DNA from: Bacillota bacterium
GTDB lineage: Bacteria > Bacillota > Clostridia > Lachnospirales > Lachnospiraceae
NCBI GenBank assembly: GCA_023390555.1
Contig: JAEWCQ010000015.1
Span: 253,330-317,329, forward strand
Direction of reading: 5' to 3'
Length of the DNA stretch: 64,000 nt
Part shown: positions 8,188 through 16,826 of the stretch, in pieces
Position numbering within the stretch: position 1 is the first letter of the stretch
Layout: the number at the start of each line of letters is the position of its first letter
Translations under genes and position numbers: made by a program
The notes under the pieces: generated by a model
Told to the model about the DNA's origin: nothing
The model's database searches: none
The model's input: the letters and a program-made list of their open reading frames with translations, nothing else

Positions 8188-10220
8188 ATTTCTATCTCTT
8201 TCCAGTAAATTTCAATTTTATCGCCGTCACGAAGTACCTGTGTATACTGCGCATCTCTGCCGTTTACGCGGGTAACGATCGCTCTGCCGTTCGACTGTGA
8301 CAGGTCGAAATCTATGTGTTCAAAAATATCTACAAATACAAACTGATCTTTTCCCTCCAGGGAAAGGGTTCTGCCGTTTACACTCACCAGAATTCCCTTT
8401 CGTTCCGGTACTGCTGCAGCTTCCGCTGGCTGCGGCACTGCCCGGACTGTCTGATCTGCTCCGCGTACCGTCCATTCCACTTCAAAATTCTCATATACAA
8501 GCGTCTGCAGGTCTGCCGGCCTGTTATTTACAAAAATTTCATGCTCGTTATCAATCTCCACATCCATGAATTCCGCAAGCTGTCCGACGGTATAGAAATT
8601 TCTGGTCTCTATGCTGTCATTGTCCTGAATGCGGTAAGTCGGCGGTTCCAGACTGCCGTTTACCTCAACGAATTTCGTGCAGACGACCGTTCGTCCGTTG
8701 ACCGCAAAATAGATTGTGGCCGACGTATACTCTTCCAGCTGTTCAATCGAATAGACCGCTTCCGCACCCTCGGTAGAAGGCTCAATCGTGATATAACTGT
8801 TCGGTTCCAGCGGGGTGTTGATACTGACTACCACATCATTCACGCGTACCACTGCCGATTCACCGGCTTCTCCGCGCACGATTCTCTGCTTCCCGTTCAC
8901 CGTAAAATGTATCGCTCTGCCACGTTTTGGAAACAGCTGTTCATTTGGAAAACCCGCCTGCAGTGCCGCGTCCACAACCGTCAGATGATTGTTGTCGTAG
9001 AGCTTGATCCGCTCTCCGTTAAAATGTACCATAATGAAATTGTTCTTCTGGTCATAGTAATTCAGACAGATTCCGATCGGCGTTACAAGCAGCGGATCTT
9101 TTTTGATTTCTTCCTGTGCAAAATGAACGGCCTGCAAAACCTCTTCCCCACGAAGTGCCACACGCTCACGCGGAAGTCCAAGCTTATCTGCCAGTGCCTC
9201 CGTAAATCCGTGAATCTTACCGCCACCGCCTACAACAAACGTCGCACTGACGGATTTATTCCCGTTTAATTCTTTAATCTTGTCGGCCACCTCTGCCGTA
9301 ATCTTATCCACGACCGGTGCTGTCAGTTCCCAGATCTCGGAAGACGGAATCGTGTGGACAATACTCATGATATCTTTAAATTCCACCTCATCCGCCATGC
9401 TCGAAGCAAGTTTGATATGTTCTGCCGTATTAAAATCAACGAGATAGTGCTGTACGATCAGCTCGGTCAGTTCATCGCCCGCAAATGGGATCATGCCATA
9501 GGCAATGATGCTTCCGTCCCTCGTAATACAGATATCGCTCGTTCCCGCTCCTACGTCCACAAGGGCAATATTGAGCATGCGGAAAGCCTCTGGAATTGCA
9601 ACATTGATCGCGGCAATCGGCTCCAATGTCATATTCACGACTTCGAGATCTGCCATATTCACTGCAGAATACAGACCGTCCACCACATCCTCCGGAAGGA
9701 ACGTCACAATGATATCCTCACTGATTTTCTCCCCCTTATGACCTTCCAGATTGGTAAACATTTCATCGTTCAGATAATATTTTACAACCGAATAGCCCAC
9801 ACAGTAGAACTTGTATTTTGTATCGTTTTTCTCTTTTAATATCTCCTGTGCCTTTTCGATGCCGATCAGATCCAGTGTATGGATATGTTCCTTATCCACA
9901 ACCGTCTCTTCTGCGAATTCATATTCCACATTTGTGGTGACGGTTTTTAATACACGGCCGGCTGCCGCAATGCAGACGCCGGCCAGCGGCTGTTCGACCT
10001 GTCTTTCCAATTCCGCCTTTACTTCCTGAATCACCTTTCCGACTCTGCCGATATCGTGTATCTGTCCATCCAGCATGGCTCTTGTCTCATGTTCTTTCAC
10101 ACACTGCGCCGCCACATAAAACGCTTTGTTCTCTTTATACCCTACGGTCCCAACTACATTGCGGGTACCAATATCCAGACCAAATACAAGCTGCTGTTTC
10201 ACATCATTCATGTTTTCCAT
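8184..10220 (-). CDS. FtsA-like actin-fold ATPase with a long beta-rich C-terminal extension
   Basis: A 678-residue protein. The first ~350 residues are an FtsA/PilM-type actin fold: phosphate-1 motif GLDIGTRNVVG near residue 14, phosphate-2 motif VDVGAGTSDICI, and adenosine motif VVGGGGKIHGF. FtsA itself is ~420 residues. The extra C-terminal half contains repeated short beta modules with an NGR or NGK signature (VNGKQRIVRG, VNGRTVVC, VNGRTLSLEG, VNGRDAQY). It ends in a stretch resembling a ThiS-like beta-grasp fold with DGDKIEIYW. No FtsA-type C-terminal amphipathic membrane-targeting helix is evident. The ATG at 10220 has AAGGGAG upstream and overlaps coaE; the frame is open to 10295, but that part lies inside coaE. 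It is probably a membrane- or division-associated scaffold, but the function is unproven. Confidence 0.8.
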   Translation of the reverse strand: MENMNDVKQQLVFGLDIGTRNVVGTVGYKENKAFYVAAQCVKEHETRAMLDGQIHDIGRVGKVIQEVKAELERQVEQPLAGVCIAAAGRVLKTVTTNVEYEFAEETVVDKEHIHTLDLIGIEKAQEILKEKNDTKYKFYCVGYSVVKYYLNDEMFTNLEGHKGEKISEDIIVTFLPEDVVDGLYSAVNMADLEVVNMTLEPIAAINVAIPEAFRMLNIALVDVGAGTSDICITRDGSIIAYGMIPFAGDELTELIVQHYLVDFNTAEHIKLASSMADEVEFKDIMSIVHTIPSSEIWELTAPVVDKITAEVADKIKELNGNKSVSATFVVGGGGKIHGFTEALADKLGLPRERVALRGEEVLQAVHFAQEEIKKDPLLVTPIGICLNYYDQKNNFIMVHFNGERIKLYDNNHLTVVDAALQAGFPNEQLFPKRGRAIHFTVNGKQRIVRGEAGESAVVRVNDVVVSINTPLEPNSYITIEPSTEGAEAVYSIEQLEEYTSATIYFAVNGRTVVCTKFVEVNGSLEPPTYRIQDNDSIETRNFYTVGQLAEFMDVEIDNEHEIFVNNRPADLQTLVYENFEVEWTVRGADQTVRAVPQPAEAAAVPERKGILVSVNGRTLSLEGKDQFVFVDIFEHIDFDLSQSNGRAIVTRVNGRDAQYTQVLRDGDKIEIYWKEIEI

Positions 10221-10827
10221 CTGTGTATTCTCCCTTACGCTCCAAAACTTTCCGTACCTGAGCAATTGTCTCTTCCTGTGTTCCATTATTATCAATTACG
10301 ACTGCACAGTGTCTGCGGTATTCTGCTTCTTCCAACTGACTGTCGAACATGCGGTCCACTTTCTCTCTGCTGTATCCGCGGCTTTCCATCAGACGCTCTC
10401 TGCGCTTTTCTTCCGAAGTATAAATATACCATAATTCGTCGCAGATTTCATCATAATGTTCTTCAATCAGAAGTGCGGCCTCCAAAATCATGAAATCCAG
10501 TTCGCCTTTCTGTTTCTCCAGATTCCACTGCTCCACCACATACTGTTTGACCGCAGGATGCACCAGCTGATTTACTTCCATCCGCTTCCTGTCGTCTGAA
10601 AACAGAATTGCCGCCATTGCCGGCCGGTCAATCCAGCCGTCTTCCCGAAACACCCTGTCATTTTGAAAAAGCTTCTTTAGAGGCTCATAACAGATACCGC
10701 CCGGCTCCATGATTTCTGCCGCGATCAGATCCGCAAGCATCGTCCTGACCTGATAATGCTCTGCCAGATAAGCAATGATTGCAGACTTCCCGGCACCCAC
10801 TCCCCCGGTAATTCCAATAAATTTCAT
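10204..10827 (-). CDS. coaE: Dephospho-CoA kinase
   Basis: A 207-residue P-loop kinase that phosphorylates dephospho-CoA in the last step of coenzyme A synthesis. The Walker A motif GITGGVGAGKS is at residues 5-15, and the lid and substrate regions include VHPAVKQYVVEQW and ILEAALLIE. The length is standard for CoaE. It sits 24 bp after polA, a pairing common in Firmicutes, and overlaps the FtsA-like gene start. GAGGG precedes the ATG. The assignment is secure. Confidence 0.95.
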   Translation of the reverse strand: MKFIGITGGVGAGKSAIIAYLAEHYQVRTMLADLIAAEIMEPGGICYEPLKKLFQNDRVFREDGWIDRPAMAAILFSDDRKRMEVNQLVHPAVKQYVVEQWNLEKQKGELDFMILEAALLIEEHYDEICDELWYIYTSEEKRRERLMESRGYSREKVDRMFDSQLEEAEYRRHCAVVIDNNGTQEETIAQVRKVLERKGEYTDGKHE

Positions 10828-10851
10828 CTGATTCCCTCACTATCTGTCATC

Positions 10852-13488
10852 TTACTTCGCCTCATACCAGTTCAGTCCCGTATGCATATCAATTTCAAGT
10901 GTAACGGCAAGTTCTGCCGCCTGCTTCATTTCTTCTTCCAGTATCTTTGCAACAGCCGCCTCTTCTTCCCGGAACGTCTCAATCAAAAGTTCATCGTGTA
11001 CCTGCAAAATCAGGCGTGATCTGAGCTTCTCTTTATTCAGGCGATCATGGACTTTGATCATGGCGATCTTGATGATATCAGCCGCCGTTCCCTGAATCGG
11101 AGAATTCATCGCGATTCTTTCTCCAAAGGAACGCTGCATGAAATTGCTGGAAGCAATCTCCGGCACCGGTCTTCTTCTGCCGAACATCGTAGTAACGTAC
11201 CCGTCCTTCTTTGCGCTTTCCACCAGACCATCGAGAAAGCTTTTGATCTTCGGATAAGTCTCAAAATACTTTTTGATATATCCTTCCGCTTCTTTTCTGG
11301 TAATACTCAGGTCCTGACTCAGTCCGAACGAACTGATTCCATAGACGATTCCAAAATTAACCGCCTTCGCATTCCTTCTCTGCAGCGGAGTCACTTCATC
11401 AAACGGCACATGAAACACCTGAGATGCCGTGATAGCATGAATATCCTGCGCTTCACGATATGCCTGTATCAGCATATCGTCCCCGGACATGTGTGCAAGC
11501 ACACGCAGTTCAATCTGTGAGTAATCCGCATCTAAAAATACACAGCCCTGCACCGGATGAAACACCTTGCGGATCAGTCTCCCAAGTTCCATGCGGATTG
11601 GAATATTCTGCAGATTCGGTTCCGTACTGCTGATTCTTCCGGTTGCCGCTATGGTCTGATTAAACGTACTGTGGATTCGCCCGTCTTCTGCAATATAATT
11701 GGCCAGTCCGTCTGCATAAGTCGATTTTAACTTCGCCAGCTGCCGGTAATCCAATATTTTTGCCACCAGCGGATATTCCGGCGCTAATTTTTCCAGGACA
11801 TCCGCTGCGGTGGAATATCCGGTCTTTGTCTTCTTGCCGTATGGCATCTGAAGTTTCTCAAACAAAATGACGCCAAGCTGTTTCGGGGAATTGATATTGA
11901 AAGTTTCACCGGCATCGGCATAGATCTGCCGTTCCAGCTCCGCGATCTTACCGCCAAGTTCCTCTCCATATACCCTCAGTGCTCCCGCATCAATTGCAAT
12001 ACCGGCCTGTTCCATATCAAACAGCGTTATAATGAGCGGCATCTCGATTTCTTTAAACAGGGAATACATCTCCTGTTTCTTTAACTGTTCCGTCAGCTCT
12101 GACAGTGAAGCACGGTTCACAGATGCCATATAGCACACACAGCTCAGAAATTTTTCCGGCTGTTCCTCCATTGCCTTTTCCAGTGACAGCTTTCCCAAAA
12201 GATCCTGTCTGGAAGGAATCATCTCGTTCCGATAATCCTTTGCCACGTCCTCATAGGAGTATTCACTCTTTAACGGGTTGAGCAGGTATGCCGCAATTTT
12301 CACATCAAAATAATGGCCCGAGTCCATATCCTCCAGCCAGCACAGCTGCGGTTTTAAATCAAAGGTCACACCAGTGATTCCCTGACCGAAAAGCTCCTGC
12401 AGTTTTCCAAGCAGATATTCTTTTGTCAGCAATCCGTCTGCCTTGAGGAATGCCGTTTCTGTTTCCGATACCGAAAGAGCCAGTCCCAGAAACGTATCTT
12501 TTTCGGCAATCAGTTCGAATCCTGCTTCTGCCGCTGATTTTGCTGCGGCAAACAGTGTCTCTGCCTCCGCCAGTTCCGTGATCAGGCGGAATTTTCCTGG
12601 CTCCTGATCGCTGGTGTTATCGATTTGAAAGCGGCTCAGCATATTCTTGAATTCCAGCTGTTTACACAGCACATATGCCTCCGGCGTATAGAAATTTCCA
12701 AGCTTTGTCTTCTCCAGATCATATGTGACAGGTGCATCGATCAGAATCGTCGCAAGTTCCTTGCTCATCTCTGCCATGTCGTAATGCTCTTTTAACATTT
12801 CTCTGGCACGGTTCGGTTTGACTTCCTCGATATGCGCATACGCATTTTCAATACTTCCGTACTGGACAATCAGGTTGGTCGCCGTCTTCTCCCCGATTCC
12901 CGGCACGCCCGGAATATTATCTGATGTATCTCCCATCAGAGCTTTGACATCGATAAACTGTACCGGTGTAACCTGATATCGTTCCAGCACATCTTTCGTA
13001 TTATAATCTTCAATCTCCGTTCCGGTACGTTTCGTCTTCGGAATCCGGATCTTGATGTGCTCCGTTGCAAGCTGCAGCAGATCACGGTCTCCGGACACCA
13101 CCGACACTTCAAGCCCCTTCTGCTCACTTTGCTTTGCAATCGTTCCTAAGATATCATCCGCTTCATAGCCTTCTTTTTCAATTACCGTAATTCCCATGGC
13201 TCGCAGCATGTCCTTCATCACAGGGACCTGCTGCCGCAGTTCCTCCGCCATCGGTTTTCTTGTTCCCTTGTACGCATCAAACATCTTGTGGCGGAATGTC
13301 GGTGCGTGTACATCAAAAGCAACCATCAGATACTGTGGCTGCTCCTCTTCCAATATTTTAAACAGGATATTTAAAAATCCGTATACCGCATTGGTATGAA
13401 GTCCCTGTGCATTTGTCAAATCAGGAAGTCCAAAAAAAGCACGGTTTAATATACTGTGGCCATCGATCAGAACTAATTTCTCGCTCAT
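10852..13488 (-). CDS. polA: DNA polymerase I
   Basis: An 878-residue replication and repair polymerase. The N-terminal 5'-3' exonuclease domain spans residues 1-290 and includes GYEADDILGT and VSGDRDLLQL. The central domain (about 300-480) has the fold position of the 3'-5' exonuclease, but FELIAEKD stands where the DxE catalytic motif should be, so proofreading is probably absent, as in many Firmicutes. The C-terminal polymerase has motif A DADYSQIELRVLAHMSGD, motif B RRNAKAVNFGIVYG and motif C LQVHDELLIE. AGAGG precedes the start. It leads a likely operon with coaE, the FtsA-like gene, the WalJ-type hydrolase, ACT and PFL. Confidence 0.97.
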   Translation of the reverse strand: MSEKLVLIDGHSILNRAFFGLPDLTNAQGLHTNAVYGFLNILFKILEEEQPQYLMVAFDVHAPTFRHKMFDAYKGTRKPMAEELRQQVPVMKDMLRAMGITVIEKEGYEADDILGTIAKQSEQKGLEVSVVSGDRDLLQLATEHIKIRIPKTKRTGTEIEDYNTKDVLERYQVTPVQFIDVKALMGDTSDNIPGVPGIGEKTATNLIVQYGSIENAYAHIEEVKPNRAREMLKEHYDMAEMSKELATILIDAPVTYDLEKTKLGNFYTPEAYVLCKQLEFKNMLSRFQIDNTSDQEPGKFRLITELAEAETLFAAAKSAAEAGFELIAEKDTFLGLALSVSETETAFLKADGLLTKEYLLGKLQELFGQGITGVTFDLKPQLCWLEDMDSGHYFDVKIAAYLLNPLKSEYSYEDVAKDYRNEMIPSRQDLLGKLSLEKAMEEQPEKFLSCVCYMASVNRASLSELTEQLKKQEMYSLFKEIEMPLIITLFDMEQAGIAIDAGALRVYGEELGGKIAELERQIYADAGETFNINSPKQLGVILFEKLQMPYGKKTKTGYSTAADVLEKLAPEYPLVAKILDYRQLAKLKSTYADGLANYIAEDGRIHSTFNQTIAATGRISSTEPNLQNIPIRMELGRLIRKVFHPVQGCVFLDADYSQIELRVLAHMSGDDMLIQAYREAQDIHAITASQVFHVPFDEVTPLQRRNAKAVNFGIVYGISSFGLSQDLSITRKEAEGYIKKYFETYPKIKSFLDGLVESAKKDGYVTTMFGRRRPVPEIASSNFMQRSFGERIAMNSPIQGTAADIIKIAMIKVHDRLNKEKLRSRLILQVHDELLIETFREEEAAVAKILEEEMKQAAELAVTLEIDMHTGLNWYEAK

Positions 13489-13556
13489 AGCTTCCTCTTA
13501 CTTTCCAGTCTTTTTCTGTTCTATTTTACACTATCTGTGCACATTTGCCTACAAAA

Positions 13557-14024
13557 TTATTCGTCTTCGTCCATCATCTGAAAAAATCTTGTATCAATCT
13601 CCGGATAGGTGTGCTTTAAGGAGAGCGGCTTTCCGCCCCGGTCGAGGAAGCAATGTTCGCTTTTTGCGATGGTGCGGAGCTCACCCGTCTCTTTGTCTGT
13701 CATACGGTACAGAATCGTCATCTTGATACCGTTATATCTGGATATTTTCGTCTCGATCACAACCGTATCACTGAAATGCACCATGCTCTTGTATTCGCAC
13801 TGTACGGACAGAACCGGACTGATGATTTCCGTTTCTTCCATCATCTTATAGCTGTATCCCATCTGCTCCATCAGATCCATGCGGGCCTCTTCCATCCAGC
13901 GGATATAATTCGAATGATGGACGATTCCCATCTGGTCTGTTTCATAATATTTCACATTGTGTTCATACGGCTCTACCTTTAAATTCCATATGCCTTTATA
14001 AATATCAACCCTTGTATCCTTCAT
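13557..14024 (-). CDS. Acyl-CoA thioesterase, 4HBT/YbgC-like hotdog fold
   Basis: A 155-residue single-domain hotdog-fold thioesterase. The signature YETDQMGIVHHSNYIRWMEE at about residues 20-39 contains the catalytic Asp region and the GIVHH turn of the 4-hydroxybenzoyl-CoA/YbgC family. Proteins of this family hydrolyse short- to medium-chain acyl-CoAs; the substrate here is unknown. The start at 14024 follows AAAGGGG; the longer frame to 14075 has no visible binding site. A promoter is visible at 14096-14124. It is transcribed toward polA, 68 bp away, and could read through into the polA operon. Confidence 0.85.
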   Translation of the reverse strand: MKDTRVDIYKGIWNLKVEPYEHNVKYYETDQMGIVHHSNYIRWMEEARMDLMEQMGYSYKMMEETEIISPVLSVQCEYKSMVHFSDTVVIETKISRYNGIKMTILYRMTDKETGELRTIAKSEHCFLDRGGKPLSLKHTYPEIDTRFFQMMDEDE

Positions 14025-14095
14025 AAAATAACCCCTTTCCAAGTGATTCCAGATCCGTATTCCAGGCGCAGACACCAGTGGTCCGCCATACGTTT

Positions 14096-14124
14096 ATTAT
14101 GTCACAGGGAAAGGGATAATTCAA
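14096..14124 (-). promoter_or_regulatory. Promoter of the thioesterase gene
   Basis: On the minus strand TTGAAT (14119-14124), a 17-bp spacer and CATAAT (14096-14101) lie about 70 bp before the thioesterase start. Confidence 0.5.
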
Positions 14125-14148
14125 CTGCATGACTTCTTTTTCTGATCG

Positions 14149-14259
14149 TTATTCCTGATTTTCACGAACGTATTCAAAATAATCTTCTTCGTCTGAAAAC
14201 AGCATATAACTTCCGTATACATAGCCCATATAGCCGTCTGGTACAACATATCCTTTCAT
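14149..14259 (-). CDS. Small conserved-looking protein, 36 residues
   Basis: A short ORF, MKGYVVPDGYMGYVYGSYML followed by an acidic FSDEEDYFEY segment, ending at TAA. It has a convincing ribosome binding site (AAGGAG, ten bases before the ATG) and a biased amino-acid make-up rich in Tyr, Gly, Asp and Glu, which is unlikely for random sequence. The opening GYVVPDGYMGYV looks like a tight turn or beta-hairpin. No signal peptide or membrane segment is present. It lies alone between the YfhO gene (80 bp upstream) and the thioesterase gene. I recall similar tiny proteins in Lachnospiraceae genomes but cannot name a function. Confidence 0.65.
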   Translation of the reverse strand: MKGYVVPDGYMGYVYGSYMLFSDEEDYFEYVRENQE

Positions 14260-14308
14260 AAAAAACACGCTCCTTTTCCTACAAGATTTTCATTTCTGAA
14301 ATCAGTAT

Positions 14309-14338
14309 AAAAAAGAACGTGTCCGATAAACAGGACAT
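14309..14338 (-). terminator. Weak terminator after the YfhO gene
   Basis: Directly after the YfhO stop codon the minus strand shows TGTCC, an 8-nt loop, GGACA and then CGTTCTTTTTTA. The stem is only 5 bp, so the call rests mainly on the T run and position. Confidence 0.4.
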
Positions 14339-14339
14339 T

Positions 14340-16826
14340 TTAATCCTGTGTTTTTTTATTTTTCCTGCGTTTTAACAGCATGGTTCCAGCGAACAGGACG
14401 ATGCAGGACAGCGAGATGACTGCTCCCGGTACAATATCCGGTGTCTGGTAATGCAGTTCAATCTCATGTGACCCCACATCCAGCGGCAGGCTGATCAGCG
14501 AATCGCAGAATGTATCCGGCTCTACCTCTTTTCCGTCCACAGTGACACGCCAGCCGTCTTCTGCCGGAATCGATAAAATCAGGTTTCCTGCCTCACTTAC
14601 ATCGATCTTGCCTTTCACAGACGTCGAATCGTAGCTTTCCAGTTCCATCGTCTGACTGTTTAAAGTTGAAAATGCCTGATCCAGCGCATCCAGATTCATC
14701 TGATAGGCCTGTACCTGCAGCACGCTGGCTCCGCTTGCCGTCAGATTGATTGTCGTTCCCGCCTTGCACCAGCCCAGATCCAGCAAATAGACATGATCTG
14801 TTTTGGAAAAAGTTCTTACCTTAGTTCCGTAATCTGCCGTAATCGTAGTCGCAGAATTATTGGAATAATAACCAATGATATAGGAATCTTCCGTCACATG
14901 GATAACCGTTTTCTGACTTTCGACATCCGTTTCAATCGGTGTATACAGCTCCGTATCTGCCCCGAGCGCATAGGCCAGCTGGTTTTGTACTTCGATCGAA
15001 GTTCCCCATTCATAATCCCAGAGGTTCTCGAGATCCGAATCCACCATGAACCCGAGCGGCAGCGTATATTTATTCTCATACAGATAAATTCCATCGCTGG
15101 AATCCACAAGTGTCCGCACCGGACTTTCCTCCTCTCCGCTCTCTGTCAGAAGATATTTGACTGACAGCATGGAAGATATGAGTGGTGTCGCGCCGTTATA
15201 GCAGTAAAAATTCTTACCGCCTTCCATCCCGACTGCACGGTAAAAATCTGCTACACTGATATTCATCAGAGAAGAAAAGATCGAAGCGGAACGATAGCCC
15301 GTCAGACTCGATTCGTTCTTGGTCAGACGATTGTATTTATCGATCCGGTAAAAACTGCTGTCTTTTTCCGCAGCATAATCCGTCAAAGTCTCGTAGGCAT
15401 CCAGATTAGCCGTATAACTCGTCCGGCTCGTTGTCTGCAGACTGGTCGTATTGAGATTGACCGTTGCCTCCGTAATGACAAGCACAAATGCAAAAACACA
15501 GCCGATCAACCGAAAAATCCGGTCATTCCCAATGTAAAACACAAAGACAAGCGCATAGGCACCAAGCAGAACACCCGTAACCACAAGCGAGTCCATATTG
15601 ACCAGACTCAGATCGGTAAACAATGCAAAAAGCAGCAACAGAACCGAGCCTCCCACGAGTCCGATTCCCACATGAATCAGTCGATTTCCCTTTGCATAAT
15701 ATACGGTCTCATAACAAACAGTCAGCAGCAGGAAAATATAGAGAAACGCCTGTCTTGCCGGAAGTCCGTCCGGGAAGTCAAGACCATGCCATAAAAAGGT
15801 CAGAATGTTATTGGAAAAACTAAGTAGAAAGAACGCCAGAAACAGCAGGCGCTTCACTTTCTTTTTCCAGGAGATCTGCCGGTTCAGCACGTATAAAAAA
15901 ATCAGCAGTAAAACAGCACTTCCGCAGTACAGATTCGGCCAGTCTCCTTCCGTTGTCGTCACCTTGACACCAACACATGCCCGTGCCAGTTCTGACAGAA
16001 CAGAAAAATACCATTCCACGGTTTGCGGAAACTCGATCCCGCCGGAACCGCTGATGGAAAGTATCTTAATCTCCGGCAGAAGCAGTATTGCGCTCGTCCC
16101 GCCTGCAAGAAGCGAATAAAAGCCAAAACGCAGTGATGTTTTGAAGAATTCCTTTTTCCCCGTTTTTTCCGTCAGAAGAATCAGATAATAGATTACGAGG
16201 AAAATACAGATCATAATGGAAATATAGTAATTGGAAAAAATAGAAAGTGCCAGCGTTACATAATAAAGCCCGCATTTTTTCTCATGTACCAGACGTTCCA
16301 GTCCAAGCACAATCAGCGGTGTCAGCCATATGCCGTCCAGCCACATGATATCCCAATTGTAGGCACAGGTAAATGCGGACAGTGCATAAAATACTGCAAA
16401 CAGCACAACGTGATAGCCTTTTGTCCGATAGTGGCTGCGCAGATAATAGGCAAAGGAAAAGCCGCACAAGCCAATTTTGATTAAGATCAGGAGTGTCATG
16501 AATTCTATCACAAAACTCTGAGGGCAAAGCAGCACCAGCCAGTTCATCGGACTTGCCAGATAATAGGCATACAGCGCAAAAAAGTCCGAGCCAATTCCGA
16601 GATTCCAGGAATACATCAGCGAGCTTCCCTCGCGCAGCTTATGAAGAAATTCTGTTGTAAAAGGGCAATACTGATGGTACATATCAATATGCAAAATGCA
16701 TTGATCTCCAAACGGATAAACTCCATGATAGATACATACACCCACCATAATGAGAAATGGTATCAAAAATGCGAGCACCAGTACATTCCGGTCTGATTCT
16801 ATTTTTTTGTTCAGCCATTCTTTCAT
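14340..16826 (-). CDS. YfhO family membrane protein
   Basis: An 828-residue integral membrane protein. About 13 hydrophobic segments fill residues 18-455 and include LDGIWLTPLIVLGLERLVHE. A large extracellular region (~456-790) follows, with beta-rich segments near the end such as IPAEDGWRVTVDGKEV, and one last membrane segment precedes the basic tail LKRRKNKKTQD. This is the YfhO layout; in Bacillus, YfhO is linked to sugar transfer onto lipoteichoic acid, probably from a lipid-linked donor. The ATG abuts the TAA of the LTA-synthase-like gene upstream, so the two are translationally coupled. Together they may build or decorate a glycerol-phosphate or related surface polymer. The substrate is not readable from the sequence. 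Confidence 0.85.
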   Translation of the reverse strand: MKEWLNKKIESDRNVLVLAFLIPFLIMVGVCIYHGVYPFGDQCILHIDMYHQYCPFTTEFLHKLREGSSLMYSWNLGIGSDFFALYAYYLASPMNWLVLLCPQSFVIEFMTLLILIKIGLCGFSFAYYLRSHYRTKGYHVVLFAVFYALSAFTCAYNWDIMWLDGIWLTPLIVLGLERLVHEKKCGLYYVTLALSIFSNYYISIMICIFLVIYYLILLTEKTGKKEFFKTSLRFGFYSLLAGGTSAILLLPEIKILSISGSGGIEFPQTVEWYFSVLSELARACVGVKVTTTEGDWPNLYCGSAVLLLIFLYVLNRQISWKKKVKRLLFLAFFLLSFSNNILTFLWHGLDFPDGLPARQAFLYIFLLLTVCYETVYYAKGNRLIHVGIGLVGGSVLLLLFALFTDLSLVNMDSLVVTGVLLGAYALVFVFYIGNDRIFRLIGCVFAFVLVITEATVNLNTTSLQTTSRTSYTANLDAYETLTDYAAEKDSSFYRIDKYNRLTKNESSLTGYRSASIFSSLMNISVADFYRAVGMEGGKNFYCYNGATPLISSMLSVKYLLTESGEEESPVRTLVDSSDGIYLYENKYTLPLGFMVDSDLENLWDYEWGTSIEVQNQLAYALGADTELYTPIETDVESQKTVIHVTEDSYIIGYYSNNSATTITADYGTKVRTFSKTDHVYLLDLGWCKAGTTINLTASGASVLQVQAYQMNLDALDQAFSTLNSQTMELESYDSTSVKGKIDVSEAGNLILSIPAEDGWRVTVDGKEVEPDTFCDSLISLPLDVGSHEIELHYQTPDIVPGAVISLSCIVLFAGTMLLKRRKNKKTQD

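Noticed and set aside
8316..9269. 317-residue plus-strand open frame
   Set aside because: It is antisense to the FtsA-like gene, has no ribosome binding site or known motif, and its composition is that of a shadow frame.
12500..12700. Damaged proofreading domain of polA as a pseudogene sign
   Set aside because: Loss of the DxE catalytic residues is normal in Firmicute PolA, and all other domains are intact.
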